A stretch of DNA of 64,000 nt from Rheum nobile (taxonomy: Eukaryota; Streptophyta; Magnoliopsida; Caryophyllales; Polygonaceae): positions 1,240,001 through 1,304,000 of the forward strand of contig WOAB01000864.1 in assembly GCA_027886185.1 (NCBI GenBank). The letters are read 5' to 3'. The position numbers and the translations under genes were made by a program. The stretch's first letter is position 1. Each line of letters begins with the position of its first letter. Below, in pieces: positions 1 through 9,473 of this stretch. The notes under the pieces were generated by a model. It did no database searches. It was given only the letters and a program-made list of their open reading frames with translations, and was not told where the DNA came from.

Positions 1-1
1 C

Positions 2-1381
2 AGAAACAAGCTTGATGACTCTGGAACTGTGACAAGGAACAAGGCCATATTGGTTGCTCAAGGTTACAACCAACAAGAAGGGATCGATTATGATGAGACA
101 TATGCTCCAGTAGCCCGCATCGAAGCCATTCGACTCCTTATCGCATATGCTGCCTTCAAAGGATTCAAGTTATATCAAATGGATGTCAAAACAGCCTTTC
201 TCAATGGTTATCTTCAAGAGGAAGTTTATGTGAAACAACCTCTAGGCTTTGAAGACATGGAACATCCAGAATATGTGTATTCTCTGGACAAGGCACTGTA
301 TGGGCTCAAACAAGCTCCAAGAGCTTGGTATGACCGGCTGACACAGTTCCTTCTCTCCAATGGATACAGACGTGGAGCCATTGACAAGACACTGTTCCTC
401 TTGGAACACAAAGGTGAGATTCTCGTAGTCCAAGTCTATGTTGATGATATTATTTTTGGTTCCACTAACCCTGCCCTTGTAGAAAAATTCAAAGATCTCA
501 TGAGCAATGAATTTGAGATGAGTATGATCGGGGAACTCTCTTTCTTCCTCGAATTACAAGTTTCTCAATCCTCTGAGGGAACAAGAATACATCAACAAAA
601 ATACATCAAGGAACTGTTGAAGAAGTATGGTATGGATAAAGCAAAACCTATTGATACCCCTATTTCTCCTAACACTCGACTTGATGCAGACTTGAATGGG
701 CAAGATGTAGATGCTACAATGTATAGAGGCATGATTGGTTCCTTACTTTATCTAACGACAAGTAGGCCATATATTATGTTTAGTGTGTGTCTTTGTGCTA
801 GATTTCAAGCAAATCCTAAGGAGTCACACCTAACTGAGGTCAAGAGGATCCTACGATACCTGAAAGGGAACGACAACCTATGTCTTTGGTATCCAAGGAA
901 CAGTGGGTTCGAACTTGTAGGCTTCACTGACGCTGACTTTGCTGGTCACCTTGTGGATCGCAAAAGCACATCCGGAATGGCACAGTTCCTTGGCCCATGC
1001 CTTGTTTCTTGGACATCAAAGAAACAAAATTTTGTTGCCCTTTCAACTGCCGAAGCTGAGTACGTTGCTGCTACCGCTTGTTGTGCTAAGGTATTATGGC
1101 TCAAACAATAATTGGAGGATTTTGGTATGTCTCTTGGCACTGTTCCCATTATGTGTGATAATACTAGTGTTATCAACATCTCCAAAAATCTTGTTCATCA
1201 CTCACGTACTAAGCATATTGATATTCGTCATCATTTTCTTCGTAACAATGTTGAGAAAAATTTCATTAGAATGGATCATTGCAGGACAGAGGAACAAGTT
1301 GCAGATATCTTCACCAAAGCACTGGATAGAAAACCCTTTGAGTATTTGAGAATGCTCCTTGGGATGATCTCTCTAAACTGA
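2..1381 (+). pseudogene. pol: Sirevirus pol fragment: reverse transcriptase and RNase H
   Basis: The frame is already open at the window edge, so the gene starts upstream. Reverse transcriptase shows the Ty1/copia core: the DYDETYAPVAR block near 86-120, QMDVKTAFLNG near 175-210, LYGLKQAPRAWY near 296-330 and the catalytic YVDDI near 437-451. RNase H follows with STSGM, STAEAEYVA near 1045, RTKHIDIRHHF near 1207 and the end motif DIFTKAL near 1306. A TAA at 1109-1111 interrupts the same frame between the two halves of RNase H. The reading frame otherwise runs cleanly to the stop at 1379-1381. The product would copy element RNA into cDNA in cytoplasmic particles. The single stop makes this copy defective unless it is read through. 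Confidence 0.9.
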
Positions 1382-2256
1382 GGAACTCCACTTCCACTAT
1401 TCCCTCAGTGATTGGCTAGGTCGATCAATTTTAACCTAGGGAACATCTGCTTTGTGACATGTTTTCTTGCAATTGATTTGTTTATTCATCTTGCTATGTG
1501 CTTTGTGTTACATTATATCTAAAACTTCTTGTAACTTCCATTCTTGATCATATATGCTATATTTTTACATGATAACATCTTCTTTCAAGCCCAAAGCAAC
1601 CGATTTGATTATCTGAACCCTCATTACAAGCCAACATGATAATTAGTTACACAGCCGTCCCTAGCTTGGATCCAGGTAAACGTTCCCTATGAACTTCTCT
1701 TTGTGTGCCTTGTTTTACTAGGAATAATTATCTGGATCGTCATTGCTCCCTACCTGTATTTTTTGTTTGGATATATCTTTGTTATTTTGTGTGAACCCCA
1801 TAAAATATCCAAACCAACCTTTCTATCCACTCAAGGAACTCAGAGTCTTCTGTATGGGATTTGCCTAAGGGGAAACTTCGAAAGGAACAGTGTATGGGAA
1901 CAGTCTGCTGAACGTTGAGAGTTGCAGGTAGCCGCTGCTCGCTATGTCGCTGTCATTCAATGGTGACTTGATGGCTCTGCAGCAAGGAACAGTTTGATTG
2001 TGAGAAATACGAAGAAAAGTAGCCGTTATCAGAGGAGAGAGAAACGATCTGGTTGCCAATTTTTGACGATATCAATGGCGAGATTTTTGGTAACTCTATC
2101 CCCTATTTCCTTTTCTATTTCGTTCCCAAATCTCTTACCTTCTATAAAACGCAACCCTTACCTTACCACTGTTTCACTCCCTCTTTCTCTGAATTTCTGA
2201 ATCCATTTTCTCATTGCTCTCTATTCTCTGCCGTTTCAAACCCTAAACACTCTCAA
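1382..2256 (+). other. Spacer between pol and env-like ORF of the Sirevirus
   Basis: No coding similarity is recognised in this stretch. It is moderately T-rich. A TATAAAAC box lies at 2143-2150, followed by a pyrimidine-rich leader that continues after the inserted 517-bp element into the env-like start codon at 2812. This could be a promoter or splice-acceptor region for a separate env-like transcript, but that is inference. The last five bases, CTCAA (2252-2256), are the left TSD of the inserted element. Confidence 0.45.
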
Positions 2257-2390
2257 TGTAACACCCCAGGCCAGCCACCAACCACCCAGCCTGGTGACAA
2301 CGACCAACCGGTGCCGGCGCCGGTACTGCCTGGTTGTCCAAGGGCCTGTAGCCCACACACCCAACCCTTCCCCCATTTAAATGGGTAGGT

Positions 2391-2475
2391 TGTTGCCCAC
2401 GGGGATCGAACCCGAGACCTTTAGATACAAGGGCAATACCTTGCCACTTATATCACTAATTGAGCTACAACTCAA
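2391..2475 (-). other. tRNA-like module with A-box and B-box (minus strand)
   Basis: On the minus strand, TAGCTCAATTAGTG matches the Pol III A-box. About 60 nt downstream GGTTCGATCCC is a perfect B-box. A possible anticodon-like stem lies between them. It overlaps a plus-strand tRNA-like module through the palindrome ATTGAG..CTCAAT near 2459-2476. It does not look like a working tRNA because the acceptor stem is poor. It resembles the head of a tRNA-derived SINE, or tRNA-like sequence taken into the element. Confidence 0.55.
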
Positions 2476-2541
2476 TTGGTATCAAGGCGCTCTTCGGAGG
2501 CTTGATAAAGGGTGGAGAGGTCGCGTGTTCGACTCTCACCA
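2463..2541 (+). other. tRNA-like module with A-box and B-box (plus strand)
   Basis: AACTCAATTGGTATC resembles the A-box and GTGTTCGACTCTC near 2525-2537 the B-box, with about 50 nt between them. It is divergent from the minus-strand tRNA-like module and shares its 5' end, so the two would transcribe away from each other. TGGTATCAAGG at 2477 also partly resembles a primer binding site for initiator tRNA-Met (TGGTATCAGAGC), which is an alternative reading. No pol or gag sequence follows it. Confidence 0.45.
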
Positions 2542-2811
2542 ACAACCTCCCAGCCATGGGGATTTGGTTGGGGTACATGGGCTGCGGCCCATGGATAGAG
2601 AAATGGATGGCCCTATAAGGTCGGAGCCCCTCTCATTCAAAGTGTACTTTTTTGTAACACCCCAGGCCAGCCACCAACCACCCAGCCCTTGGACAACCAG
2701 GCAGCATCGGCGCCGGCACCGGCTGGTCGTTATCACCAAGCTGGGTGGTTGGTGGCTGGCCTGGGGTGTTACACTCAACTTCCCTCTCTTTCTCAAACAC
2801 AACCCAATACC

Positions 2812-4299
2812 ATGTCTACACCGTCATCTTCTTCTATCCCCGCCATTGATGTCACTAGCTTCACTGAAGAGCAACTAGCCGCTCTTAAACACTCCATTGA
2901 AGCTCTCCAGGCGGCTAGAACTCCACAATCCAAGGACACCACCTCCATGGCTGTTGTGGTTGACATCGCCAAAGAAGCTACATCCTCAATCGCTGAGCTC
3001 CATAAGGAATAGTATTAGGGGGAACAACCATCAGTGGAGCCGGTCCCAGAAACTGAGGCCTCCAAAGATATGGTGACCGTGTCTGAGCATGAAGAAGAAG
3101 TGGACTCTCCTCCCAAATCCAAAGAAGCTGAAGAGGAGGAGGCCATGGCTGAGGTGGAGGCTGAGTTGGGTCACCAACCTCTGGAAACAGTGGCTCCCAG
3201 TCGAAAGAGAAAGCGCACAGTCGGGGCCGCCGACGAGGAAGACGAGGTGAACCCTGATGTTGTGATCACAGGGGAACTAAGAGCGTCCACCAGTGTGTCT
3301 ACTCCAACCAAATCTGACGCTGGTGAGACCACTCCGGGCACCCTCAAAACAAGGCTCCGATCTGCAAAGAAAATTGAAGCCAAGTCTGAGCCCAAGAAGA
3401 AGGCCAAGCTGGAGGACAGGGCTGTTGATGGGAAGAAAATAATTCCCCATCTCCTCATCCCAGAGAACTTCCTCATCACCAATGACTTCTCTGTTGTCTT
3501 GGAGCGCATCAAGTTCCAATGCTGGGAACAGTTTCTCTCCAACAACGTCATGGCCAATCCCGTTCAGATAAAGGAGTTCTACCGTTCCTTCCAGCTCAAC
3601 ACCAGTGCTACAATGGTGGGAACATCATCAGTTCAGAGGGAAACGCTGTCCTTCACTACTTCCAAGGTGGGTCGTCTTTTGGCTGTCACTGCTGAGGGGT
3701 TTGGTGAAATTTCTGAGAAGAGCGCCGATGCCATAAAAGCGGCCAAGGAGGCCAGCTCTGAGAGGATATTCAAGTCTAAGATACCAGCCACTCATGTGTC
3801 AGCTCTCACTCTGCCCCAGAGAATCGCCCACCACATCATCATGAAGGCAGTTGTTCCCAGGCAAGAAAAGAGGAACACCATCACCACCACTGATCTGCTA
3901 TTGCTGGATAGGTTCTAGAACATGGAGAAGATTGACCTTCCACATGTCATTCTACAGCACATGGCTAAGTGTAGTGCCAAAACCCACTCCCTTGCTTACC
4001 CCAATGTCATCAAACTGATTCTGCAAGCAGAAGGGGTCTACAAAGCAGAATGTGAAATTCCCATGGTCACTGAGCTTGACATGGTGAATGTGAATAAGAT
4101 GCAGTTCCAAGGAGACATCAAGGGAACTCTGCATGTGTCTGATATTCTTAAGCGAGAGGCTGGAGAAGGAACATCCAAAGGAGCTTTAGTGCAAAGTCAG
4201 ATGCTCACTGAGTTGCGTGAGATCAAAAATATTTTGTCTCTGCTTCTTGAGTATTTCCTCAATAAGGACAAGGCCCAGAAGGCGGATTCTGAGTCTTGA
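2812..4299 (+). pseudogene. Sirevirus env-like ORF (extra ORF after pol)
   Basis: ATG at 2812 opens a frame that continues to the TGA at 4297-4299, interrupted by in-frame TAG codons at 3010-3012, 3016-3018 and 3916-3918. The N-terminal third is Ser/Thr-rich and acidic, with E-rich stretches and a basic patch SRKRKR near 3200. The middle has a conserved-looking block (IPENFLITNDFSVVLERI near 3460-3510). The C-terminus is a helical, coiled-coil-like segment ending in KDKAQKADSES. SIRE1-type elements carry an ORF of this kind in this place, called env-like. Its function is not established. No clear signal peptide or transmembrane segment is visible here, so an envelope role is doubtful. The ORF sits directly after the inserted 517-bp element. 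Confidence 0.7.
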
Positions 4300-4518
4300 G
4301 TGGACACTTCTTTTATCCAGCCCGTCTGACCCTCTTCTCTTGAATTTCTATATGTTATCTTGTTTAGATGTTTGCAGTGTGATTATTTTGTGGTTGTCTG
4401 CTTGCTTGTCTTTTGATTCTTGTAATCAATTCCCTACATTATGAATGAACTTGTCTTTGCTGGTAACTGTTACTTAGCTATGTTGTTCCACTGGTTATTA
4501 TTGGTCTTTTGATGATGC
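4300..4518 (+). other. Sirevirus 3' untranslated spacer
   Basis: AT-rich, T-rich sequence between the env-like stop and the first polypurine tract. I see no coding potential and no distinct repeat. Confidence 0.5.
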
Positions 4519-4814
4519 CAAAAGGGGGAAGTGTGGAAATTGTTTACGATAACTCAGTTAGGAGAGGTAACAATTTAAACTGTTCCTAATTCTTTAAGAA
4601 TTTCTGGACGGTGCCAGTGCTGAGGGGGAATGATGATGCAACTTGGAGGTATGAATTGCATTTTTTCTTCTAACATAAAATTTTTGCTTATACATTTAAA
4701 CTGAGATACATGTTGATAAATATTACTTTGCTTGTTACTCTGGTTTGATCGAACAATTTTTGGTTTTGATTGAACAATTTTTTAATGGGTTTGTCATCAC
4801 CAAAAAGGGGGAAA
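4519..4814 (+). promoter_or_regulatory. Multiple polypurine tracts of the Sirevirus
   Basis: CAAAAGGGGGAAG at 4519-4531 is preceded by GATGATGC, and CAAAAAGGGGGAAA at 4801-4814 sits directly before the LTR. A weaker GAGGGGGAATGATGATG lies near 4622. Repeated near-identical polypurine tracts upstream of the 3' LTR are a described Sirevirus signature. The last tract would prime plus-strand DNA synthesis. Confidence 0.8.
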
Positions 4815-4815
4815 T

Positions 4816-5633
4816 TGTTGGAACCTTGACAGTTCCCTCTGGTTTTGATGATGATAAACACCATTAGGTTTTATGGTTTTGTGTTGTTCTTGTGAATTTC
4901 AGGTTTCATGAAAAGATAAAAGAACAATGGCAAAACAATGAAGAAGAGAAAACAGAGGAGCGCATTGGAAAGCTGTGACAACAAGGAACAGTGCCCGCGC
5001 AAACAATTGATAAAGCTGGAAAGCGCGTGGCGCTTATACAAGGAAAGTTCTATTTATGGAAACGCCGCGTCTGAGGAACAATGCGAGAACACATAAATAC
5101 GCTAGCTGTTCCCAGACAGACTCAATTATACAAGGAAACAAGATTTCGTGGTTTACTTGGAGAAGAAGAAGAAGATATTGAGTCTAAGGAAACTTTATAC
5201 ATGGAAACTATGTGTTTATCAGATTTAGAGTTTATTTGGAAATACAATTTGTCATAGTTACCATACGTGTGTGTAGTTAGATTTTTGGTAATAGGATTTT
5301 TGTTAGACCCTATATATAGATGAGAATTGTCTTGGGGAAAGACATCTCAGCTATTGTCATCCAGAGCTCTTGAGAACTGAGATCGAAAGCTAAGGCGAGG
5401 TACGGGGAGTTCTTGCTTTAGTCTTTGTTTTGTTCTTGTGTTGTTTAGAAGTGATTGCACTTAAAGTCTTTAACCTAGGATATAGGTGGAGATAAGACTT
5501 GTAAGATTGCACAATTTTTAATGATACAAGTACACGTTTTGGGAACTGTGTTGTTACTTTGAATTTTTACTTATTTCCGTTGCCCAGGGAACAGTCATAT
5601 AGTTCCTTGATTAAACACACTAAGGATTCAACA
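4816..5633 (+). repeat. 3' LTR of the Sirevirus
   Basis: It begins TGTTGGAACC one base after the polypurine tract and ends GGATTCAACA, matching the terminus style (TGTTGG..TTCAACA) of the minus-strand Sirevirus at 32806-37702. Length is about 818 bp. A TATATATA box lies at 5311-5318. The end is set by comparison with that second element, because the 5' LTR of this one is outside the window. Confidence 0.8.
5311..5318 (+). promoter_or_regulatory. TATA box in the Sirevirus LTR
   Basis: TATATATA sits about two thirds into the LTR, where U3 should end. This is the likely core promoter of the element RNA. Confidence 0.5.
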
Positions 5634-6232
5634 CAGTAATTATTTTCAACTTTCAATTTTAAAGGAATTGTAACATAGGAATTGAAGTGGCTATCAACCA
5701 AACTTGTGAATCAGTGTGGGTATAAAAAAGAAAAAGGATAATGGAGGAGTACCTATATATGGCTGAGATTAAGAGGCTCTCCTCACAGAGATCATATTAC
5801 GTACAATGTGATTTCAACTTCAAAGCTTGGAGAGAGAAAGAGCGGTAAATTAGGTAAATGACCATTTGACAAACATTTTTTTAAATTAATGAACCCTTAG
5901 CAAAAATGAACCCCTCTTCCTAAACCCTACTCCATACCCCCTAAATCATATCCCTTAAATCCTAAAAACTAGTAGAGGTCTTTTTTATTAATTGAAAACT
6001 CTTAAAGGGTCAATGGACCCAAAACCCTCGAGAAAGAGAGATGGTAGAGAGAGTGAAGGAAAACGTGTTAAGCACATAAAAATTAGCTAAAACATAACTA
6101 CAAAGCATAGAATTGTGGTATATGGTTTATAACCCAAACTCCCACAAGCAATTGTGTATTTTTCCGAGTTCAAATAAATTGCAGCTTTATCAATCTTTTA
6201 TTAATTATGAAGCCATGTATTTAAAAAAAACA
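5634..6232. other. AT-rich unassigned sequence
   Basis: No ORF of note and no repeat pair recognised. A purine-rich stretch lies near 5725-5850. A segment with GTAAATGACC near its start and GGGTCAATGGACCC near its end (about 5850-6025) could be a decayed MITE, but I cannot define ends. Confidence 0.35.
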
Positions 6233-6469
6233 CTTCATCCGTGTATAAATACTTGTCTCTTTAGTCTTAAAATTTTGTAATATTTGTCTTTTTAGTTTTT
6301 TTATTCCTTACTCGACAAATTTGTCCTTACAATTAATAATAGACTATTAATTGTGATTTTTATTAAAGTGAAAAAATAGTATAAAAGTAAGGATATACTA
6401 GTATTTTTGATAGCTTTCTTACAAAATTTAAAAAATGTTAGAATGACAAGTAACTTTAGACGGAGGGAG
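6233..6469. mobile_element. Stowaway-like (Tc1/Mariner) MITE
   Basis: Left end CTTCATCCGTGTATAAATAC and right end ..GACGGAGGGAG are inverted copies of the CTCCCTCCGTC type common to plant Stowaway MITEs. Similarity runs inward through ACTTGTC. A TA follows the right end, and the left TA is degraded. About 237 bp long and non-coding. Confidence 0.75.
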
Positions 6470-6799
6470 TACCACGTACCACTTAACAATCATTACTTTA
6501 ACAATTATTTGCGGGGACATAATCTAGCCTAAGTAATTATTCCTAATTTCATTTAATTCTCCCTATCTCACATTTCGCCCCATTTTATTTTCTAATCAAT
6601 TGCTTCTCTATCCCAATTTGTTACACTAAGGCTATGTTTGGCACAAATAGTTTATTATTTATAAACACTTTTTTCAAAAAAATCACATAAAATCCATTGA
6701 CAAGGAATTTACTTATATGATAAGTTGTTGTGTATTGGATATGTTTTTGGCAATGGCAAAAAAAATCATTAATTGGCTAAAATGAAGGACATCTTTAAA
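6470..6799. other. AT-rich unassigned sequence
   Basis: No gene seen. A motif GGCTATGTTTGGCAC at about 6632 resembles the terminus of some plant MITEs, but no partner end was found. Confidence 0.3.
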
Positions 6800-8135
6800 A
6801 AGAAAGTTTTGCATGAAACCACCCGTTATATAAGCCATTATGTACGAAACCTCCCGTTATATCACTACTGATTTTAAATCATCCATAAAAGACCCTATGT
6901 TAACCAGGAGTCATTCTTTCATTAGTTTGTCCATTAAAAAGTGTAAAAAGACCTAAATACAGTTGTTAATATATCAATTGTTTTTGAAAAAAATGACATT
7001 GTAGTGATGAGCTAATGGATTGTGAACGAAGAAGTCTATCTGTGGTTGTGCTCCCTCAAACAAGCTGAAATGAGCAATAAAATCTAATCCATGCAACAAC
7101 AAACGCAAAATTTGACTTTAAACGTGAGAAAGCATGTGCAACAAAACAACGATAATTACAAATCCATCATGTAATTGCTACATAGCACAAAAGCTATTTC
7201 ATAGAAGAAACTACAATAAAAAAGACTTCTTCGTTCCACCAAAAATCATTGATTTCTAAACTAATTTGAAATTACACTTATAATTTCAACTCCAAACTCA
7301 TTCAAACTCGAACTAATTCAAACCCAAAATCATAATCCCAACTATCAATTCAAGACCTAAGAAACACAAAACATGAAAAGGGTAGATATGAGCCCATTCT
7401 GGAAACCCGGTTGATTTGGGCGCGATTGAGGGCAAATCCAGGGAAACAAAGGGCAAGCAGGTGGTGTCGAGACATGGTGCAAGCATGCTGGGTATTTAAG
7501 AGGTTGAGAAGGCGGGCTAGAGCTTGAGGTAGACACACAGTGACGGGGCCATCAAAGGCGGAGATCCGATTGTGTGGCGGCATCGAATGGGCCTATTCCG
7601 AAATTGAAAGCTTTCTCTTGGGTTTAATTGCATAGAATCGTGCTAAAGTCGGGGCTTTTCTAGATGATGCTACTAGAGGACGGTGATGGATTTCAGCCCC
7701 CAATGATTACGATAGACACCTTGAGGGGCGGGAGGTTTGTTGTCGCCTTTGTCGTACGGTGGTTGTTATCTCCGCCATCTCCTTGGAAGCCATTATAGCC
7801 CATTTCCTTGGTGTTGTAGAGGAAATCTGGCAAAGCTAGAAGTTAATTTTATTTCTTTAATTTTCTTTGTGATTGCGTGGAGGATAATGAACATGGCAAT
7901 TTGGTCAATTGTTGTTGTAATTTTTTCAAAATACACGGAAAAAAATGGTCTTTTTATACTTTTTAACGGACAAACTAACTCAAGAAGATTGTGGGTGGCT
8001 CTTGGTTAATCGGGGCCTTTTATAGATGGTTTAAATCAATAGTGATATAAAGGTAGTGCCGCGCAAAATTACCCATATAACATATGGTTCCATGATAAAA
8101 AGTTTGGTCACGGCATTAAAACCACGATGGTATTG
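6800..8135. mobile_element. Long terminal-inverted-repeat element, MULE-like
   Basis: A block at about 6807-6965 (GAAACC..CCCGTTATATCAC..TAGTTTGTCC..AAAAAGTGTAAAAAGACC) recurs as an imperfect reverse complement at about 7940-8120. Inverted ends of some 150-200 bp around a unique core fit a non-autonomous Mutator-like element. The core (about 7010-7900) has no transposase. It holds a more GC-rich stretch at 7370-7760 that may be acquired sequence. The outer boundaries and a 9-bp TSD could not be fixed by eye, so the coordinates are approximate. Confidence 0.6.
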
Positions 8136-8359
8136 AATTTTTATAAATAAACTTGACGCGGTTGTATTTTGTAACATGGTCCCGCATATAAATTGGATAA
8201 AGAAGTTTTCAAATTGTTTTTTACCGCGTTTTAAATTATAACAATTCACGATCAATCTTCTTCATCGTTACGCCGCTTCAAGCCCTAGCCATTTGTACGC
8301 TTGATTTCTCCATGTCGATCTTCACCTCCGTCGTTGGTGTACTCCCCGTCCATCGTCAC
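8136..8359. other. Host sequence left of the TG..CA insertion
   Basis: The stretch ends with TCACCTCCGTCGTTGGTG..CATCGTCAC. GTCAC at 8355-8359 is the left TSD. The sequence resumes at 14038, which also contains GCCGTCGTTGGTGCTTG. It may be the 5' UTR or first exon of an old gene, but no ORF supports this. Confidence 0.35.
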
Positions 8360-8507
8360 TGCAACACCCAATTTTTGTAATCCTTTATAAAGATTAGAGT
8401 GTTACTCATGTTAACAATAGCCCTTTCTTTTCAGAGTTAAAGTAAGGACAAAGAACTCTAAAGTTAAACGTGTCAGGATGAGAGTAATACCAAGATGTGT
8501 GACCTCC

Positions 8508-8672
8508 TGTGAATTATAGAGAGTTAGTTAGAGAGTTAGTTAGGTTGTTAGCAAGTTGTTAGCTGACTTCCTTTATAAGGCTTCTTATGTAACATTGATC
8601 CATTCATTCAATACATAAATCTTCTTTTCATTCTCTATGTTCCTCTCTGTAACACAAACATGGTATCAGAGC
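8508..8672 (+). repeat. Copia-type LTR end with primer binding site
   Basis: Sequence from TGTGAATTATAGAGAG through GAGTTAGTTAGGTTG to CTCTGTAACACA looks like a short copia LTR. It is followed at 8661-8672 by TGGTATCAGAGC, a perfect match to the initiator tRNA-Met PBS. The gag expected next is missing. Instead antisense protease sequence begins within a few bases, so the element is rearranged. Confidence 0.6.
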
Positions 8673-8675
8673 TCA

Positions 8676-9072
8676 GGTAAAGACATCTTATGCTTGACAA
8701 GTCCATCCAGATGCTCAAGAAGGTACAAGCCTTTGGAAGCTTTACCAATGATTAAAGGCCTTGTCAAAGCAAGACCCTGCAAAGCACAAAACTCATCAGT
8801 GAAAACTACTTGACAATTCAACTGAGGAACAAGCTTTGACACAGAAAGCAAGTTGAATTTTTATGCAGGAAGAAACAGAACTCCCTCAAGAATAATCTCT
8901 GAAGTGATACGAACTCTGCCAGTGAGAGTGACAGAAATAGCTTGAGCATTAGGCAACTTGAATGTAATAGGAAGTGGCAACATCTTGTAATCAAGAAAAT
9001 GCTCCAATTGGAAACACATATGATCGCTCGCACCAGTATCAATAATCCAAGGATGAGTAAAGAGAGATTGTC
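8676..9072 (-). pseudogene. Antisense copia protease / GAG-pre-integrase fragment
   Basis: Read on the minus strand, this encodes a copia aspartic protease with the active-site motif DTGASDHM near 9050-9028, then a segment with LLSVSKLVPQLNC near 8850-8812. Stops and frame changes break it. It was once continuous with 13883-13980, which encodes the linker just upstream, and is now split by the Tork insertion. The flanking TTGTC (9068-9072) and CTGTC (13883-13887) are the probable, slightly diverged TSD. Confidence 0.7.
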
Positions 9073-9422
9073 TGTTGATATGCCTTGAATATGTTCTCCT
9101 GTTTGCTTGCGGTAGTCAAGGTGGAGATTTGTTGATATGCCCCGACGGTATAGGGTAATTCCTATGTGGTTTTCAGTTTGGGATTATGTTTTCTACATGG
9201 GCTTAGACTTGTGGGCCAAGTCAATTTAGGGTTGATTTAGGGTTACATATATACTCTCTTTCTCCCTTCTCTCATTGTAATCTGAAATCTGAATTGTCTG
9301 CCTCCTAATAAAATCGGTTCTCCTTCTACCCGTGGACGTAGCCAACACAACGTTGGTGAACCACGTAAATTCGTGTTCTTGGTGTTCTTGTTTTTGTTCG
9401 TTTTCCCGCATCCGTAATAACA
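9073..9422 (+). repeat. 5' LTR of the Tork element
   Basis: It begins TGTTGATATGCC and ends CCGTAATAACA, 350 bp. It carries CATATATAC near 9246-9254 as a TATA box and an AATAAAATCG near 9308 as a possible polyadenylation signal. An internal copy of AAGGTGGAGATTTGTTGATATGCC near 9119 repeats the LTR start and PPT, so the first about 60 bp look duplicated. Confidence 0.85.
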
Positions 9423-9425
9423 AAC

Positions 9426-9437
9426 TGGTATCAGAGC
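9426..9437 (+). promoter_or_regulatory. Primer binding site, initiator tRNA-Met
   Basis: TGGTATCAGAGC lies 3 nt after the LTR end and matches the 3' end of plant initiator tRNA-Met, the usual copia primer. Confidence 0.85.
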
Positions 9438-9473
9438 GTCAGGTTTGATTTGCGTTTGTAATCTGGTGGGAAG

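Larger units (their letters stand above)
2257..2773. mobile_element. 517-bp TG..CA element with long terminal inverted repeats and 5-bp TSD
   Basis: The element starts TGTAACACCCC and ends GGGGTGTTACA. It is flanked by CTCAA at 2252-2256 and 2774-2778. The first 34 bases are a perfect reverse complement of the last 34, and similarity continues with a few mismatches to about 90 bp on each side. A third copy of the terminus begins near 2654, so the 3' end (2654-2773) can fold on itself. TG..CA ends with a 5-bp TSD point to integrase-mediated insertion, and TGTAACACCCC is a common terminus of plant gypsy LTRs. A solo LTR or a very short non-autonomous LTR element fits best. The length of the inverted ends and the tRNA-like core are unusual for either. 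Confidence 0.75.
1..5633 (+). mobile_element. Sirevirus-type Ty1/copia retrotransposon, 3' portion
   Basis: Seen: RT-RNase H coding sequence from the first bases, a spacer, a second env-like ORF, repeated AAAAGGGGGAA polypurine tracts and a terminal LTR. Known: this order (pol, extra ORF after pol, multiple polypurine tracts close to ATGATGCCAAAAGGGGGAA) is the hallmark of the Sirevirus/SIRE1 branch of Ty1/copia. The 5' LTR, PBS, gag, protease and integrase lie left of the window, so no TSD can be tested. The body is disrupted by stop codons and by the 517-bp insertion at 2257. The element is therefore non-functional as it stands. Confidence 0.88.

Noticed and set aside
2391..2541. Functional tRNA genes
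   Set aside because: A-box and B-box are present, but acceptor stems and a clean anticodon arm are not. The modules overlap in a palindrome.
5850..6025. A MITE with GGTCAATGGACCC end
   Set aside because: A matching partner end and TSD could not be found.
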